From assembly GCF_003315795.1 (NCBI RefSeq), contig NZ_QMEY01000014.1, forward strand, positions 124,001 to 188,000: 64,000 bases of DNA. The letters are read 5' to 3'. Made by a program: the position numbers and the translations under genes. Below, in pieces: positions 54,963 through 62,945 of this stretch; the stretch's first letter is position 1, and each line of letters begins with the position of its first letter. The notes under the pieces were generated by a model. It worked only from the letters and a program-made list of their open reading frames with translations, had not been told where the DNA came from and made no database searches. This DNA is from Spongiactinospora rosea (GTDB lineage: Bacteria; Actinomycetota; Actinomycetes; Streptosporangiales; Streptosporangiaceae).

Positions 54963-55672
54963 CGTGCGTGTCCTTCCGATCGGCGTTCTGCACCTCTGAT
55001 CACGGGGAGGACGTCTGCCGGAAGCTCATTACTGCGGCCCTCGCGGGGCGATTCCCTGATGCCGATCCGACGCCCTCGTCCCGGTGGTGCCGGCGAACTG
55101 TCGCTAGCCGTCCAGCGGCTGACCGATCGCGGGCCGTACACCACCGGGCCGAGAGGTGACGGTCCCTGACGGAACCGCACGACCCATGATCCCCTAATGA
55201 GCCGATCGCCCCAGCTCGTACGGTGAGCACCGAAGTCCGCGATCGTCACGGCCCTGGCCACCCCTAACGAACCGGTCTTGAGTGCCAGGGACGTGCGGGT
55301 GGCGGCAAGGAAGTCATTGAGCACATAGGTCTGGTACTGCAGTTTCTTTGAACTTCGCTTACGACGCAGTGAAGACGGTCGGATACGGCGATGTTGCAAA
55401 GCAGTCCGGGCAGAATGCGTCGCCGCGATGAGGCTACAGCCTTCTTTCAATCGCTCCCGTCGTGGCGACGGCTGGACTGCATGGGCGACGCTGGCCGCGA
55501 CCGGCCGAAGAGCCGCAGCGCGGCCAGCGATCGCCCGACGCGTGCCGGGCCGCCGCGGGCGGACCGGCCTTGAAGACGTAGAGAAAGTCCTCATCCAACT
55601 CAACGCACTGCGGTGCCATTGATCTTGGTGTCGCGAGCCTGGTGTAGCAGGGGGCTCCGCTCGAGGTGATGT
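54963..55672. other. Non-coding or decayed interval upstream of IS110
   Basis: This stretch has no gene I can support. Part next to the transposase start may be the left end of the IS110 element and could encode its bridge RNA. Minus-strand pieces near 55250-55400 look like decayed coding sequence. Confidence 0.3.
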
Positions 55673-55954
55673 CTATCGGGCGTGTCCGGCGAGGAGTGCG
55701 TGCCAGGTGTCCCAGCCTTCGCGGGTGGGGAGGCGGTGGGTCTCGCTGACGTCGGTACTGATGGGGAGCGTGCGGGTTCGGGTGATGTAGAGCAGGCCGC
55801 CGCTGGCGCGTAGTTCGTAGACGGTTTCCTGGCAGTCGCAGGTCCAGGCGAGGGTGCGGTGGCGGGTGTCGGTGCGTGGTGGGGTCCAGGTCAGCGGGGT
55901 GTATCCGGGCTGGGGGTGTCGGGGGTGGGGTGCCAGGCACCAGTAGCTGATCAC
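55673..55954 (-). CDS. Small hypothetical protein
   Basis: The 93-residue product starts with a GTG that overlaps the stop of the upstream ATPase-domain gene (GTGA), so they are coupled. It has two Cys (WTCDCQETVYELRASGG), a beta-rich core and no membrane segment. It is probably part of the regulatory fringe of the integrative element. The family is not recognised. Confidence 0.65.
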   Translation of the reverse strand: MISYWCLAPHPRHPQPGYTPLTWTPPRTDTRHRTLAWTCDCQETVYELRASGGLLYITRTRTLPISTDVSETHRLPTREGWDTWHALLAGHAR

Positions 55955-56403
55955 TGAGCGGGCTGGTGCGGGGTGGTGAGGTGGAGCAGGGCCCAGACGG
56001 TACGGCTGGATTGGGTGGCGTGGGTGCCCCAGCCGTTGGCGAGTTGGGAGATGAGGTGGAGGCCGCGGCCGATGAGGTCGAGGTCGTCGGCGGTGGTGAG
56101 GCGGGGGGTGGTGGGGCCGCCTTCGTCGAGGACGGTGAGCAGGAGCAGGCGGGTGGTGCGATGCAGGGTGACTTGGAAGCGTCCGCCGGCCTGGCCGCTG
56201 TTGGTGTGGCGGATTGCGTTGGTGGCGAGCTCGGAGAAGGGGAGTTCGGCGGTGTCGGCTTCGGGGTGGTCGGCGAGGCAGGTGGTGACGAATCGGCGGG
56301 CTTCGGCGATGTGGCGTTTGGTGCCGGGGAAGGTTCGGGTCCAGCGTTGGGGGCGCTGGGCCTGGCGGCCGGAGCAGGCGGGGGGAGTGTCGGTGTACGT
56401 CAC
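55951..56403 (-). CDS. Anti-sigma-type histidine-kinase-like ATPase
   Basis: This 150-residue protein has the GHKL/HATPase_c_2 fold of RsbW-like serine kinases: an N-box segment SELATNAIRHTNS, a G1 region LLTVLDEGGPTTPRL and a G2-like LIGRGLHLISQLANGWG. Such proteins regulate sigma or anti-sigma antagonists; many actinomycete elements carry stand-alone copies. It is divergent from the ABM-domain gene and from the XRE regulator, with the AGTAC operator array between them. Confidence 0.85.
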   Translation of the reverse strand: MTYTDTPPACSGRQAQRPQRWTRTFPGTKRHIAEARRFVTTCLADHPEADTAELPFSELATNAIRHTNSGQAGGRFQVTLHRTTRLLLLTVLDEGGPTTPRLTTADDLDLIGRGLHLISQLANGWGTHATQSSRTVWALLHLTTPHQPAQ

Positions 56404-56456
56404 GGGGAGACCTCGCGTTCATGCAGCTCAGATCATCTATAGCGCTATCAGCATTT

Positions 56457-56524
56457 AAAGTACTGGTGCTATACTTCAAGTACAAGCGACTTGGAGTACT
56501 TGCGCCGCACAATAAGTACTGGTC
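56457..56524. promoter_or_regulatory. Array of four AGTAC operators
   Basis: AGTAC occurs at 56459, 56479, 56495 and 56515, in contexts such as AAAGTACTGGTGC and GGAGTACTTGCGCC, with spacing of 16-20 bases. The array lies between divergent genes and is matched by two more copies at 58143 and 58164, bracketing the XRE regulator gene. Confidence 0.6.
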
Positions 56525-56596
56525 AGATCGTCGAGGACCGATCCAACGACCAGGCGGCGATCCGACCGCTCCGCCACACCCGAGGGAGGGTGCCCC

Positions 56597-56905
56597 ATGT
56601 TCGGACTCGTCGTCCGATTCACGTGCAAGGACGAGGCCAGCGCTGATGCGTTCGATCGGCTGGTGGCCGACACCATCGAGGCCATCCGCCGCGATGAGCC
56701 CGGCACGATCGTCTACGCCGCCCACCGCGTGGACGGCAAGCCGCTCCAGCGGATCTTCTACGAGCTATACGCCGACCGCGCCGCCTTCGACGCCCACGAG
56801 GCCACCGGCCACACCAAGCACTTCCTCGCCGCACGCGAAGAGCTGCTGGCCTCGATCGAGGTCGACCGGCTGGAACTGACCAGCGGGAAGGGCACCACGC
56901 CATGA
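56597..56905 (+). CDS. Antibiotic biosynthesis monooxygenase-domain protein
   Basis: The 102-residue protein has the small ferredoxin-like ABM fold (FGLVVRFTCKDEASADAFDR, then RIFYELYADRAAFDAHEATG and HFLAAREELL), as in YgiN-like quinol monooxygenases. The His in HEATGHTKHF fits the active site. It overlaps the XRE regulator gene by four bases. A role in quinone or small-metabolite turnover is likely, but why an integrative element carries it is unclear. Confidence 0.85.
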   Translation: MFGLVVRFTCKDEASADAFDRLVADTIEAIRRDEPGTIVYAAHRVDGKPLQRIFYELYADRAAFDAHEATGHTKHFLAAREELLASIEVDRLELTSGKGTTP

Positions 56906-58128
56906 CCAGCGACGCGAGCAGCCAAGCGAATACTGAGTATCAGCGGGCGCTGGGGCGGCGTATCGCCCAGGAACGCAAACGGCGCGGCCTGTCCCAAGTC
57001 GAGCTGGCGCAACTGGTGGACCGCTCGGTGGCGTGGATCTCCCAGGTCGAGCGCGGCGTCCGCAAGGTCGATCGCATGTCGGTGCTGGAGAAGGTCGCCG
57101 AAGTGCTGGACCTGCCGCTGGCCGAACTGGCCGCCGAAGCCCCGGTGGTCGCCGCCACCACAGAGGAGGCGCCCGGGACGGCCGGACTGCGGCTGTTGCT
57201 GTCGGGCGCGCATTCGTTGCAGGCGATGCTGCATTCGGCTCCCGCGCCGCACGCCTCCCAGCTTGCGCCGAAGGTGGACCGCGCGTGGGAGCTGACCCAT
57301 GCCAGCCGGTACGTGGAGCTGACCAATCTGCTCCGTGGCCTGATCCCCACGCTGGAGAGCGGGGTACGGTCGGCTTCGGCCAAGCAGCAGGCCGATTTGT
57401 ACCGGCTGCTGGCCACGGCCTATCAGGCGTGTTCGGCGTCGCTGGCCAAGCTCGGCGAGCCGGAGGCCGCGTGGATCGCAGGCGATCGGGCGATCAACGC
57501 AGCCGAGCGGGCCGGGGATCCGTTCATGATGGCGGCCGGGGCGTTCCGGCTGGGCTTCGTCTTCCTAGGGGCGCGGCACTTCGAGCAGGCCGAGGAGATC
57601 GCCCGCACCGCCGCCGATGCCCTGTGGTTCATGGCGGGCGAGGGCAAGCCGGAGGCGATGTCATTGTGGGGCGGCTTGACGCTGCAGCGCGCGGTGGCCG
57701 CCTCCCGGCTGAACCAGGGCGATGCCGCATACCGGCATCTGGCCGGTGCACGGGATATGGCCGCGCGGCTGGGTGAGGGCCGTAACGACTACAACACCGA
57801 GTTCGGGCCCGCGAACGTGGTGCTGCACGAGGTGGCCGTGGCGGTGGAGCTCGGCGACGCAGGGCATGCCCTGCGGGTCGGGACCACTGTGGACGTCTCC
57901 GGCCTGTCGGTGGAACGGCGGGCGCGGCTGCGCATCGATCTGGCGCGGGCGCATGCTCAGCGGCGTCAGGTGGAGGCGGCCACCGCCGCGTTGCTGGAGG
58001 CGGAGGAGATCGCGCCGGAGCAGGTCCGTAATCACCGGCTGGTACGGCAGGTCACCTCGGACCTGCTGACGATGCAGGATCCGGTGCCCGCCGACCTGCG
58101 GGCGCTGGCCGACCGCGTGGGAGCGTAG
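56902..58128 (+). CDS. XRE regulator with TPR-like domain
   Basis: The 408-residue protein has an N-terminal Xre helix-turn-helix (GLSQVELAQLVDRSVAWISQ) and a long helical repeat region (EAAWIAGDRAINAAERAGDP and later DAAYRHLAGARDMAARLG) like TPR-type peptide-binding domains. It resembles regulators of actinomycete integrative plasmids. AGTAC operator arrays on both sides suggest that it controls both the divergent genes and the transfer/replication operon downstream. Confidence 0.85.
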   Translation: MTSDASSQANTEYQRALGRRIAQERKRRGLSQVELAQLVDRSVAWISQVERGVRKVDRMSVLEKVAEVLDLPLAELAAEAPVVAATTEEAPGTAGLRLLLSGAHSLQAMLHSAPAPHASQLAPKVDRAWELTHASRYVELTNLLRGLIPTLESGVRSASAKQQADLYRLLATAYQACSASLAKLGEPEAAWIAGDRAINAAERAGDPFMMAAGAFRLGFVFLGARHFEQAEEIARTAADALWFMAGEGKPEAMSLWGGLTLQRAVAASRLNQGDAAYRHLAGARDMAARLGEGRNDYNTEFGPANVVLHEVAVAVELGDAGHALRVGTTVDVSGLSVERRARLRIDLARAHAQRRQVEAATAALLEAEEIAPEQVRNHRLVRQVTSDLLTMQDPVPADLRALADRVGA

Positions 58129-58140
58129 AGACTCGTAGAA

Positions 58141-58174
58141 AAAGTACGTGTGCTGATACTCAAAGTACTAGCGC
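58141..58174. promoter_or_regulatory. Two AGTAC operators before the transfer operon
   Basis: AAAGTACGTGTGC (58141-58153) and CAAAGTACTAGCGC (58161-58174) repeat the motif of the 56457-56524 array, 21 bases apart. They precede the structured leader of the transfer genes. Confidence 0.55.
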
Positions 58175-58192
58175 AATCACTCTGAGCGATGT

Positions 58193-58352
58193 AGCGTTTG
58201 TGTTGTCGCTGGAACTCTCCGTAACCGGAGGGTCGCAGCCCAGCACAAACGCTTTTCGCGTTCCAGGGCCGAACCGGGCAGCACCGCACCAACGGCCCTG
58301 CGGACGACGAAACCAAGGCCACACATGAAAGTGGCCTGAGCGGGAGACCCGC
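58193..58352 (+). ncRNA. Structured leader with three hairpins
   Basis: Arms AGCGTTTGTG (58193-58202) and CACAAACGCT (58244-58253) enclose an inner CTCCG/CGGAG hairpin and are followed by TTTT. Two further hairpins follow: AGGCCAC/GTGGCCT (58316-58337) and GCGGG/CCCGC (58340-58352). The next gene starts at 58475. It may be an attenuator or a small RNA; the class is not recognised. Confidence 0.5.
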
Positions 58353-58474
58353 CCAGGCCCGGATGCGGAAAGCACCCTAGTTGGCACTTCGATGCTACCG
58401 CCTCCGGATTTGACGGCGCGGCACCGCTCGTCCCATAACGCCTGCTCAGCAGGCCGACGAGAGGTCTATTCGCC

Positions 58475-58804
58475 ATGCGCACCGTCCCGATCCCGGTCGA
58501 CACCGCCAAGCTCACCATCACCTGCGTCAAAGCTCCGCGCCCACGCCTCCTCAACCGCGACACCGGCGAGATCAAGACCGACAAGAACGGCAACACCGTC
58601 TACGAGGTCACCGTCTCCGTCGAAGACGAGTCCGGCCGGATCGAACTCCTCAAGATCGGCATCACCGGCGAACCGCCCATCACCGCCGGAGACCCGGTCA
58701 ACGCCGTCGGCCTCCTCGGCTACGTCTGGGAGATCGCCGGCCGCTGGGGCATCAGCTACCGCGCCACCGCCCTCCTCCCGGCCAAGGCGAACACCGGTGC
58801 CTGA
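58475..58804 (+). CDS. Conserved AICE protein of unknown function
   Basis: The 109-residue protein (MRTVPIPVDTAKLTITCVKA, later VTVSVEDESGRIELLKIGIT) is predicted to be beta-rich, possibly an OB-like fold, and is of the sort encoded just before the FtsK-like transfer protein in actinomycete integrative elements. It overlaps the next gene by eight bases, indicating coupling. A role linked to DNA transfer is inferred from position only. Confidence 0.7.
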   Translation: MRTVPIPVDTAKLTITCVKAPRPRLLNRDTGEIKTDKNGNTVYEVTVSVEDESGRIELLKIGITGEPPITAGDPVNAVGLLGYVWEIAGRWGISYRATALLPAKANTGA

Positions 58805-60119
58805 CCCGCTCGTGCTGCTCGCAGTCCTGGCCGCCACGGCGGCCGGGCTGTGCGCCTGGCGCCACTGGCACCACCGCTCCTACTGGCTCATCGTCGGCTA
58901 CCCGCTCACCGCGCTCAGCGTTATCGGGACCTGGCGGAAGATCGCCCACGGCTGCGGCCTGACCAAGAAGCGGCAGCGGTTCTGGTTCACCACCGTCCCC
59001 GGCCTGGTCGCATCGACCGGCGTCGTCCGGGTCAAACGCAAGTTCCAGCGCATCAGCGTGGACACCAAGCCGTTCATGTGGCCGCCGTGCCCGACCCGGT
59101 ACGGCTGGCGCGTCACCCTGCACACCCTGGAAGGGCAGATCCCCGCCGACTACGCCGAAGCCGCCGAACGGCTCGCCCACTCCTGGGGCGTGCACGCCGT
59201 ACGCGTCACCTCACCACGCCCCGGACGGGTGGTGCTGGCCGCCACCATCCGCGACCCACTGATCAAAATCGACCCCTCGCCCACGCCGGGCGACCTGCTC
59301 AAGGTCACCGTCGGACGGCTGGAGACCGGTGGCCCGTGGACGATCGACTTCCGCACCGTCCCGCATTGGCTGAACGCCGGGGCCACCCAATCGGGGAAGT
59401 CCAACCTCGCCAACGCCCTGCTCATCGGGCTCGCGCCGCAGCCGGTGGCGCTGGTCGGGTTCGACCTCAAGGGCGGGGTGGAGTTCACCCCCTACGCGCC
59501 CCGGCTGTCGGCACTGGCCACCACCCGAGCCGAATGCGGCGACCTGCTGAATGACCTTGTCGCGTTGATGAACGACCGGATGGGCGTGTGCCGCATGGCC
59601 TCCGCCCGCAACATCTGGCAGCTCCCGCCCGCGATGCGCCCGACCCCGATCGTGGTCCTCGTCGATGAACTGGCCGAGCTGTACCTAATGGCCGACAAGA
59701 GCGAGAAGGACGAGATCGCCCACACCTCCACTGCGCTGCTGCGGGTGGCGCAGCTCGGGCGGGCGTTCGGAATCTACCTGTTCTGCTGCGGCGAGCGCGT
59801 CGGCTCCGACCTTGGACCCGGGGTCACCGCGCTTCGGGCCCAGTGTTCGGGGCGGATCTGCCACCGGGTCAACGACCCCGAGACCGCCACCATGACCCTC
59901 GGCGACCTCGACCCCGCCGCGCTCGCCTCGGCCCGCGCCATCCCGGCCGAGACACCCGGCGTGGCCATCGTCGCCTCGGCCGACGGCCAGTGGTACCGCG
60001 CCCGCTCCTTCTACGTCACCGAGCAGGCCGCCGAACACGCCGCCCGCACCTACGCCGACCTCGCCCCGGCCTGGACCGACATTATGACGGCCCAGCCGCA
60101 GGACACCCACGCCTCCTGA
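58797..60119 (+). CDS. tra: FtsK/SpoIIIE-type DNA transfer protein
   Basis: The 440-residue protein starts with a GTG inside the end of the upstream gene. It has one or two N-terminal membrane segments, a Walker A motif (NAGATQSGKSNLANALLIG), a Walker B motif (PIVVLVDELAELY) and the FtsK-type ALRAQCSGRICHRVND segment. In AICEs such a protein forms a hexameric pump that moves double-stranded DNA between hyphae, the only transfer protein needed for conjugation. Confidence 0.9.
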   Translation: MPDPLVLLAVLAATAAGLCAWRHWHHRSYWLIVGYPLTALSVIGTWRKIAHGCGLTKKRQRFWFTTVPGLVASTGVVRVKRKFQRISVDTKPFMWPPCPTRYGWRVTLHTLEGQIPADYAEAAERLAHSWGVHAVRVTSPRPGRVVLAATIRDPLIKIDPSPTPGDLLKVTVGRLETGGPWTIDFRTVPHWLNAGATQSGKSNLANALLIGLAPQPVALVGFDLKGGVEFTPYAPRLSALATTRAECGDLLNDLVALMNDRMGVCRMASARNIWQLPPAMRPTPIVVLVDELAELYLMADKSEKDEIAHTSTALLRVAQLGRAFGIYLFCCGERVGSDLGPGVTALRAQCSGRICHRVNDPETATMTLGDLDPAALASARAIPAETPGVAIVASADGQWYRARSFYVTEQAAEHAARTYADLAPAWTDIMTAQPQDTHAS

Positions 60120-60156
60120 CCGCCCCGACGACGTACACCGCGACAAGGGGATCGCC

Positions 60157-60805
60157 ATGCCTCGCTTCATCCATCGGCTCTTGGACACCGGCCCGATGGT
60201 GGTCCTGGCCGCCATCGCGGGCGCGGCTCCTTCACCCACATCCGCGACACCGCCCACGACAACGGCCAGACCGGGGCGATGTCCTACGCCATCGCGGTGT
60301 GCATCGACCTGACCTGTGTATGGCCGCCCGCGAACGGCAACGCGACGCCAAGACCGGAAGGACGAAACGCGGCCTGATCTCCTGGCCCGTCCTCGTCCTG
60401 TCCGGCGGGATTGTCCTGTCGCTGGCCGCCAACCTGCAACAAGCCGAACCGACCCTCTGGGGCCGGATCACCGCCGCCACCCCGGCCGGTGCCTTCCTCG
60501 TCGCCGTCTCGATGCTGGAACGCCGCGCCACCGCCAGCCGTACCGAAACGCCCAGGGACGTCCCGCAGACGTCCCCGGCCACAGCCGAGACCTCCGGCCC
60601 CTCCTCCGCCACACCAGCGGAGGGCCCGAACGGTGGTCCCGCACCCGACCCGGCACTGATCGACTACGCCCGCCGCATCGCCGACGACCACCAGGCCAAG
60701 AACGGCAAGCCCATCACCAGCGACGTGCTCCGCGCCCGCCTGGGCGTCTCCGACCACCTCGCCGCCGACCTGCTCCGCGCTCTGCGCCGCGCACCCAACC
60801 CCTGA
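60157..60805 (+). pseudogene. DUF2637 membrane protein with two frameshifts
   Basis: The start (MPRFIHRLLDTGPMVVLAAI) continues correctly only if one base is added near 60226 (then ASFTHIRDTAHDNG and VCIDLTC) and one near 60320 (then MAARERQRDAKTGRTKRGLI and SWPVLVLSGGIVLSLAANL). The rest, to 60805, is intact and ends in a winged-helix-like segment (SDVLRARLGVSDHLAADLLR). This is the DUF2637/spread-type membrane protein common in AICEs. Either the gene is broken or the sequence has indel errors. Confidence 0.75.
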
Positions 60806-60818
60806 AGGGACCACATCA

Positions 60819-61154
60819 ATGAACGACCACCGCACCGCACTCATCTCCGGATTGCGTGACATGGCCGACTTCCTGCACGACAACCCGGACATCCCCGTCC
60901 CGAGAAGCGACGTCAGCGTCCTGCATTTCCCGGCCAGGTCGGAGGACGCCGAGATGTGCGCACAGGTCGACCACATTGCCGCCCTGCTCGACTCGGCGAT
61001 CGACCAGGAAGATGCCGCCTACGGCCACTACTCCACCGGCATCCGCTTCGGACCCGTTGAATACCGGGCCGTCGCCGTACTCGCCGAACGCCGCGCCCGC
61101 CACGAGGCGCTGATCTCCTACGAGGGCTGCGTCATCCCTGAGGAGACCTCATGA
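60819..61154 (+). CDS. Hypothetical AICE protein
   Basis: The 111-residue acidic, helical protein (ALISGLRDMADFLHDNPDIP, then DHIAALLDSAIDQEDAAYG) has no recognised domain. It overlaps the next small gene by four bases. Its place between the DUF2637 gene and repSA is where AICEs often carry small accessory genes of unknown role. Confidence 0.65.
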   Translation: MNDHRTALISGLRDMADFLHDNPDIPVPRSDVSVLHFPARSEDAEMCAQVDHIAALLDSAIDQEDAAYGHYSTGIRFGPVEYRAVAVLAERRARHEALISYEGCVIPEETS

Positions 61155-61279
61155 CCCGCTGGGCGCGGCGCTACTGCTGCTGTACTTGCGGCGGGACCGG
61201 GCTCGTCAACGGCGACGCCGACCACGCCGACACCTGCGCCGACTGTCACGGGAGCGGCATCGACAACCACGGCGCATAA
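61151..61279 (+). CDS. Small zinc-ribbon-like protein (42 aa)
   Basis: An ATG overlapping the previous stop opens a 42-residue frame. Its Cys pattern (CCCTCGGTGLVNGDADHADT, then CADCHGSG) is like two DnaJ-type CxxCxGxG knuckles that bind zinc. It ends with TAA at 61277-61279. Such tiny Cys-rich proteins occur in several AICEs; the function is unknown. Confidence 0.6.
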   Translation: MTRWARRYCCCTCGGTGLVNGDADHADTCADCHGSGIDNHGA

Positions 61280-61290
61280 CCACGCAACGC

Positions 61291-61336
61291 CCCCCGCCTG
61301 GCCACACATCCGCCAAGATCCGCGCCAGGCCGGGGG
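61291..61336 (+). terminator. Hairpin between the AICE accessory genes and repSA
   Basis: Arms CCCCCGCCTGGC (61291-61302) and GCCAGGCCGGGGG (61324-61336) pair almost perfectly around 21 bases. It could end the upstream transcript or act in repSA control. Confidence 0.5.
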
Positions 61337-61372
61337 CCATCCCACCAGAACACCGGACAGGACGGACCCATC

Positions 61373-62758
61373 TTGCCCCACAACACCCGCACCCACGCCC
61401 GCAGCCAGGCCATGAGCGGGCTCATCGCCCGGCTCAACCAATCCGACTACCACCGCTGGGCCGCCCAGATCCGCGCCACCGGCGGCTGCCACCAGCCCAT
61501 CTGCCTACGCGGCCGGGTCGAGCACTACGACCAGGCCACCGGACGGCTCCTGCACCGCTACACCACCCGCGACGAACCCGACGGCATCCTCCGCGTGGCG
61601 TGCAAGACCCGCCGCGCCTCCCGTTGCCCGGCCTGCGCCGAGATCTACCGCGCCGACACCTACCAGCTCATCCGCGCGGGCCTGGCCGGCGGCAAAGGCG
61701 TCCCCGAATCGGTCACCGCACACCCCGCGCTGTTCATCACCCTGACCGCCCCATCCTTCGGAGCCGTCCACACCCGCTACGAGACAGGCGGTAAGGTCCG
61801 GCCCTGCCATCCTCGGCGCGACGCCGTTACCTGCTCGCACGGGCGCATCCTGGCCTGCATGGCACGCCACGCCTCCGAGGACCCCCGGCTCGGCGAACCG
61901 CTGTGCCCGGACTGTTACGACTACACCGGCACCGTCCTGTTCAACGCGCTCGCCCCGGAACTGTGGCGACGCTTCACCGAAGCCTTGCGCCGCCGCTTCG
62001 CGAAACTCTCCGGCCTGCCCCTCACAGCACTCCGTGCCCAGGTCACGATCTCCTTCGCCAAGGTCGCCGAGTACCAGCGGCGCGGCATCGTCCACTTCCA
62101 CGCCGTGATCTGCCTCGACGGGCCGGGCGGCCCTGCCGCGCCACCACCGCCGTGGGCCACCGCTGACGCTCTGGCGGACGCCGTACGGCACGCGGCAGGC
62201 GCGGTCACCATCCCACTCCCCGCCCACGGCCGGACACTCCGCTGGGGCGACCAACTCGACATCCGCCCCATCCGCACGAGCGGCGAACTCACCGAACAAG
62301 CCGTCGCCGCCTACATCGCCAAATACGCGACCAAGGCGGCCGAGTGCGTCGGCACCCTGGACCGCCGCGTCCACACCCTCGACGAACTCGACCACCACCC
62401 CCTGCGCGACCACGCCCGGCGCCTCATCACCGAATGCCTGCGCCTGGGCGCCCTGGACGACCTCGCCGACCACCGCCTCACCCAATGGGCGCACATGCTC
62501 GGCTTCTGCGGCCACTTCTCCACCAAATCCCGCCGCTACTCCACAACCCTCGGAGCACTCCGCGCAGTCCGCGAAGAACACCGACGACAACGCGACGACG
62601 TCACCACCGGCCGTCTTCCGCTCTTCGCCGAAGACACGGTTCTCGTCGTATCCCGCTGGCAGTACGTCGGCAAGGGCCTGACCGCCGGAGACGCCCTCCT
62701 TGCTGCTGCCCTCACTGGCAAACCCCTCTCGCGGATGAGCGGGGGTGATGCTCGATGA
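61373..62758 (+). CDS. repSA: RepSA-like replication initiator
   Basis: The 461-residue protein is related to pSAM2 RepSA. Features include paired Cys in the N-terminal half (ASRCPACAEIYRADTYQLI, later GEPLCPDCYDYTG), the HUH-like metal motif HFHAVICLDG and the catalytic region with YIAKYATKAAE. It starts rolling-circle replication of the excised element. The frame opens with TTG at 61373; an ATG at 61412 is also possible. It overlaps the excisionase gene by four bases. Confidence 0.9.
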   Translation: MPHNTRTHARSQAMSGLIARLNQSDYHRWAAQIRATGGCHQPICLRGRVEHYDQATGRLLHRYTTRDEPDGILRVACKTRRASRCPACAEIYRADTYQLIRAGLAGGKGVPESVTAHPALFITLTAPSFGAVHTRYETGGKVRPCHPRRDAVTCSHGRILACMARHASEDPRLGEPLCPDCYDYTGTVLFNALAPELWRRFTEALRRRFAKLSGLPLTALRAQVTISFAKVAEYQRRGIVHFHAVICLDGPGGPAAPPPPWATADALADAVRHAAGAVTIPLPAHGRTLRWGDQLDIRPIRTSGELTEQAVAAYIAKYATKAAECVGTLDRRVHTLDELDHHPLRDHARRLITECLRLGALDDLADHRLTQWAHMLGFCGHFSTKSRRYSTTLGALRAVREEHRRQRDDVTTGRLPLFAEDTVLVVSRWQYVGKGLTAGDALLAAALTGKPLSRMSGGDAR

Positions 62759-62945
62759 CGCGTCGCGATGAACTGCTGACCGTTGTCCAGGTCCTCGAAG
62801 AACTGGGCGGCGTCTCCCGCCGGACCTTCTACCGCTGGCGCGAACTCGGACGGGCTCCCGCGTGCACCAGCTCCCCAACGCCGAGCTGCGCGTCTGGCGG
62901 AGCGATCTGCTCACCTGGCTCGACTCTCTCCGGGAGGTGGCGTGA
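62755..62945 (+). pseudogene. xis: AICE excisionase with one frameshift
   Basis: The frame starts MTRRDELLTVVQVLEELGG and VSRRTFYRWRELGRAPA, a MerR-like helix-turn-helix of the Xis family. After about 62860 the reading must shift by one base to continue as VHQLPNAELRVWRSDLLTWL and DSLREVA, ending at 62945. Adding one G at the GCGTG there restores the usual protein of about 63 residues. Either the gene is broken or the sequence lacks a base. Confidence 0.75.
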
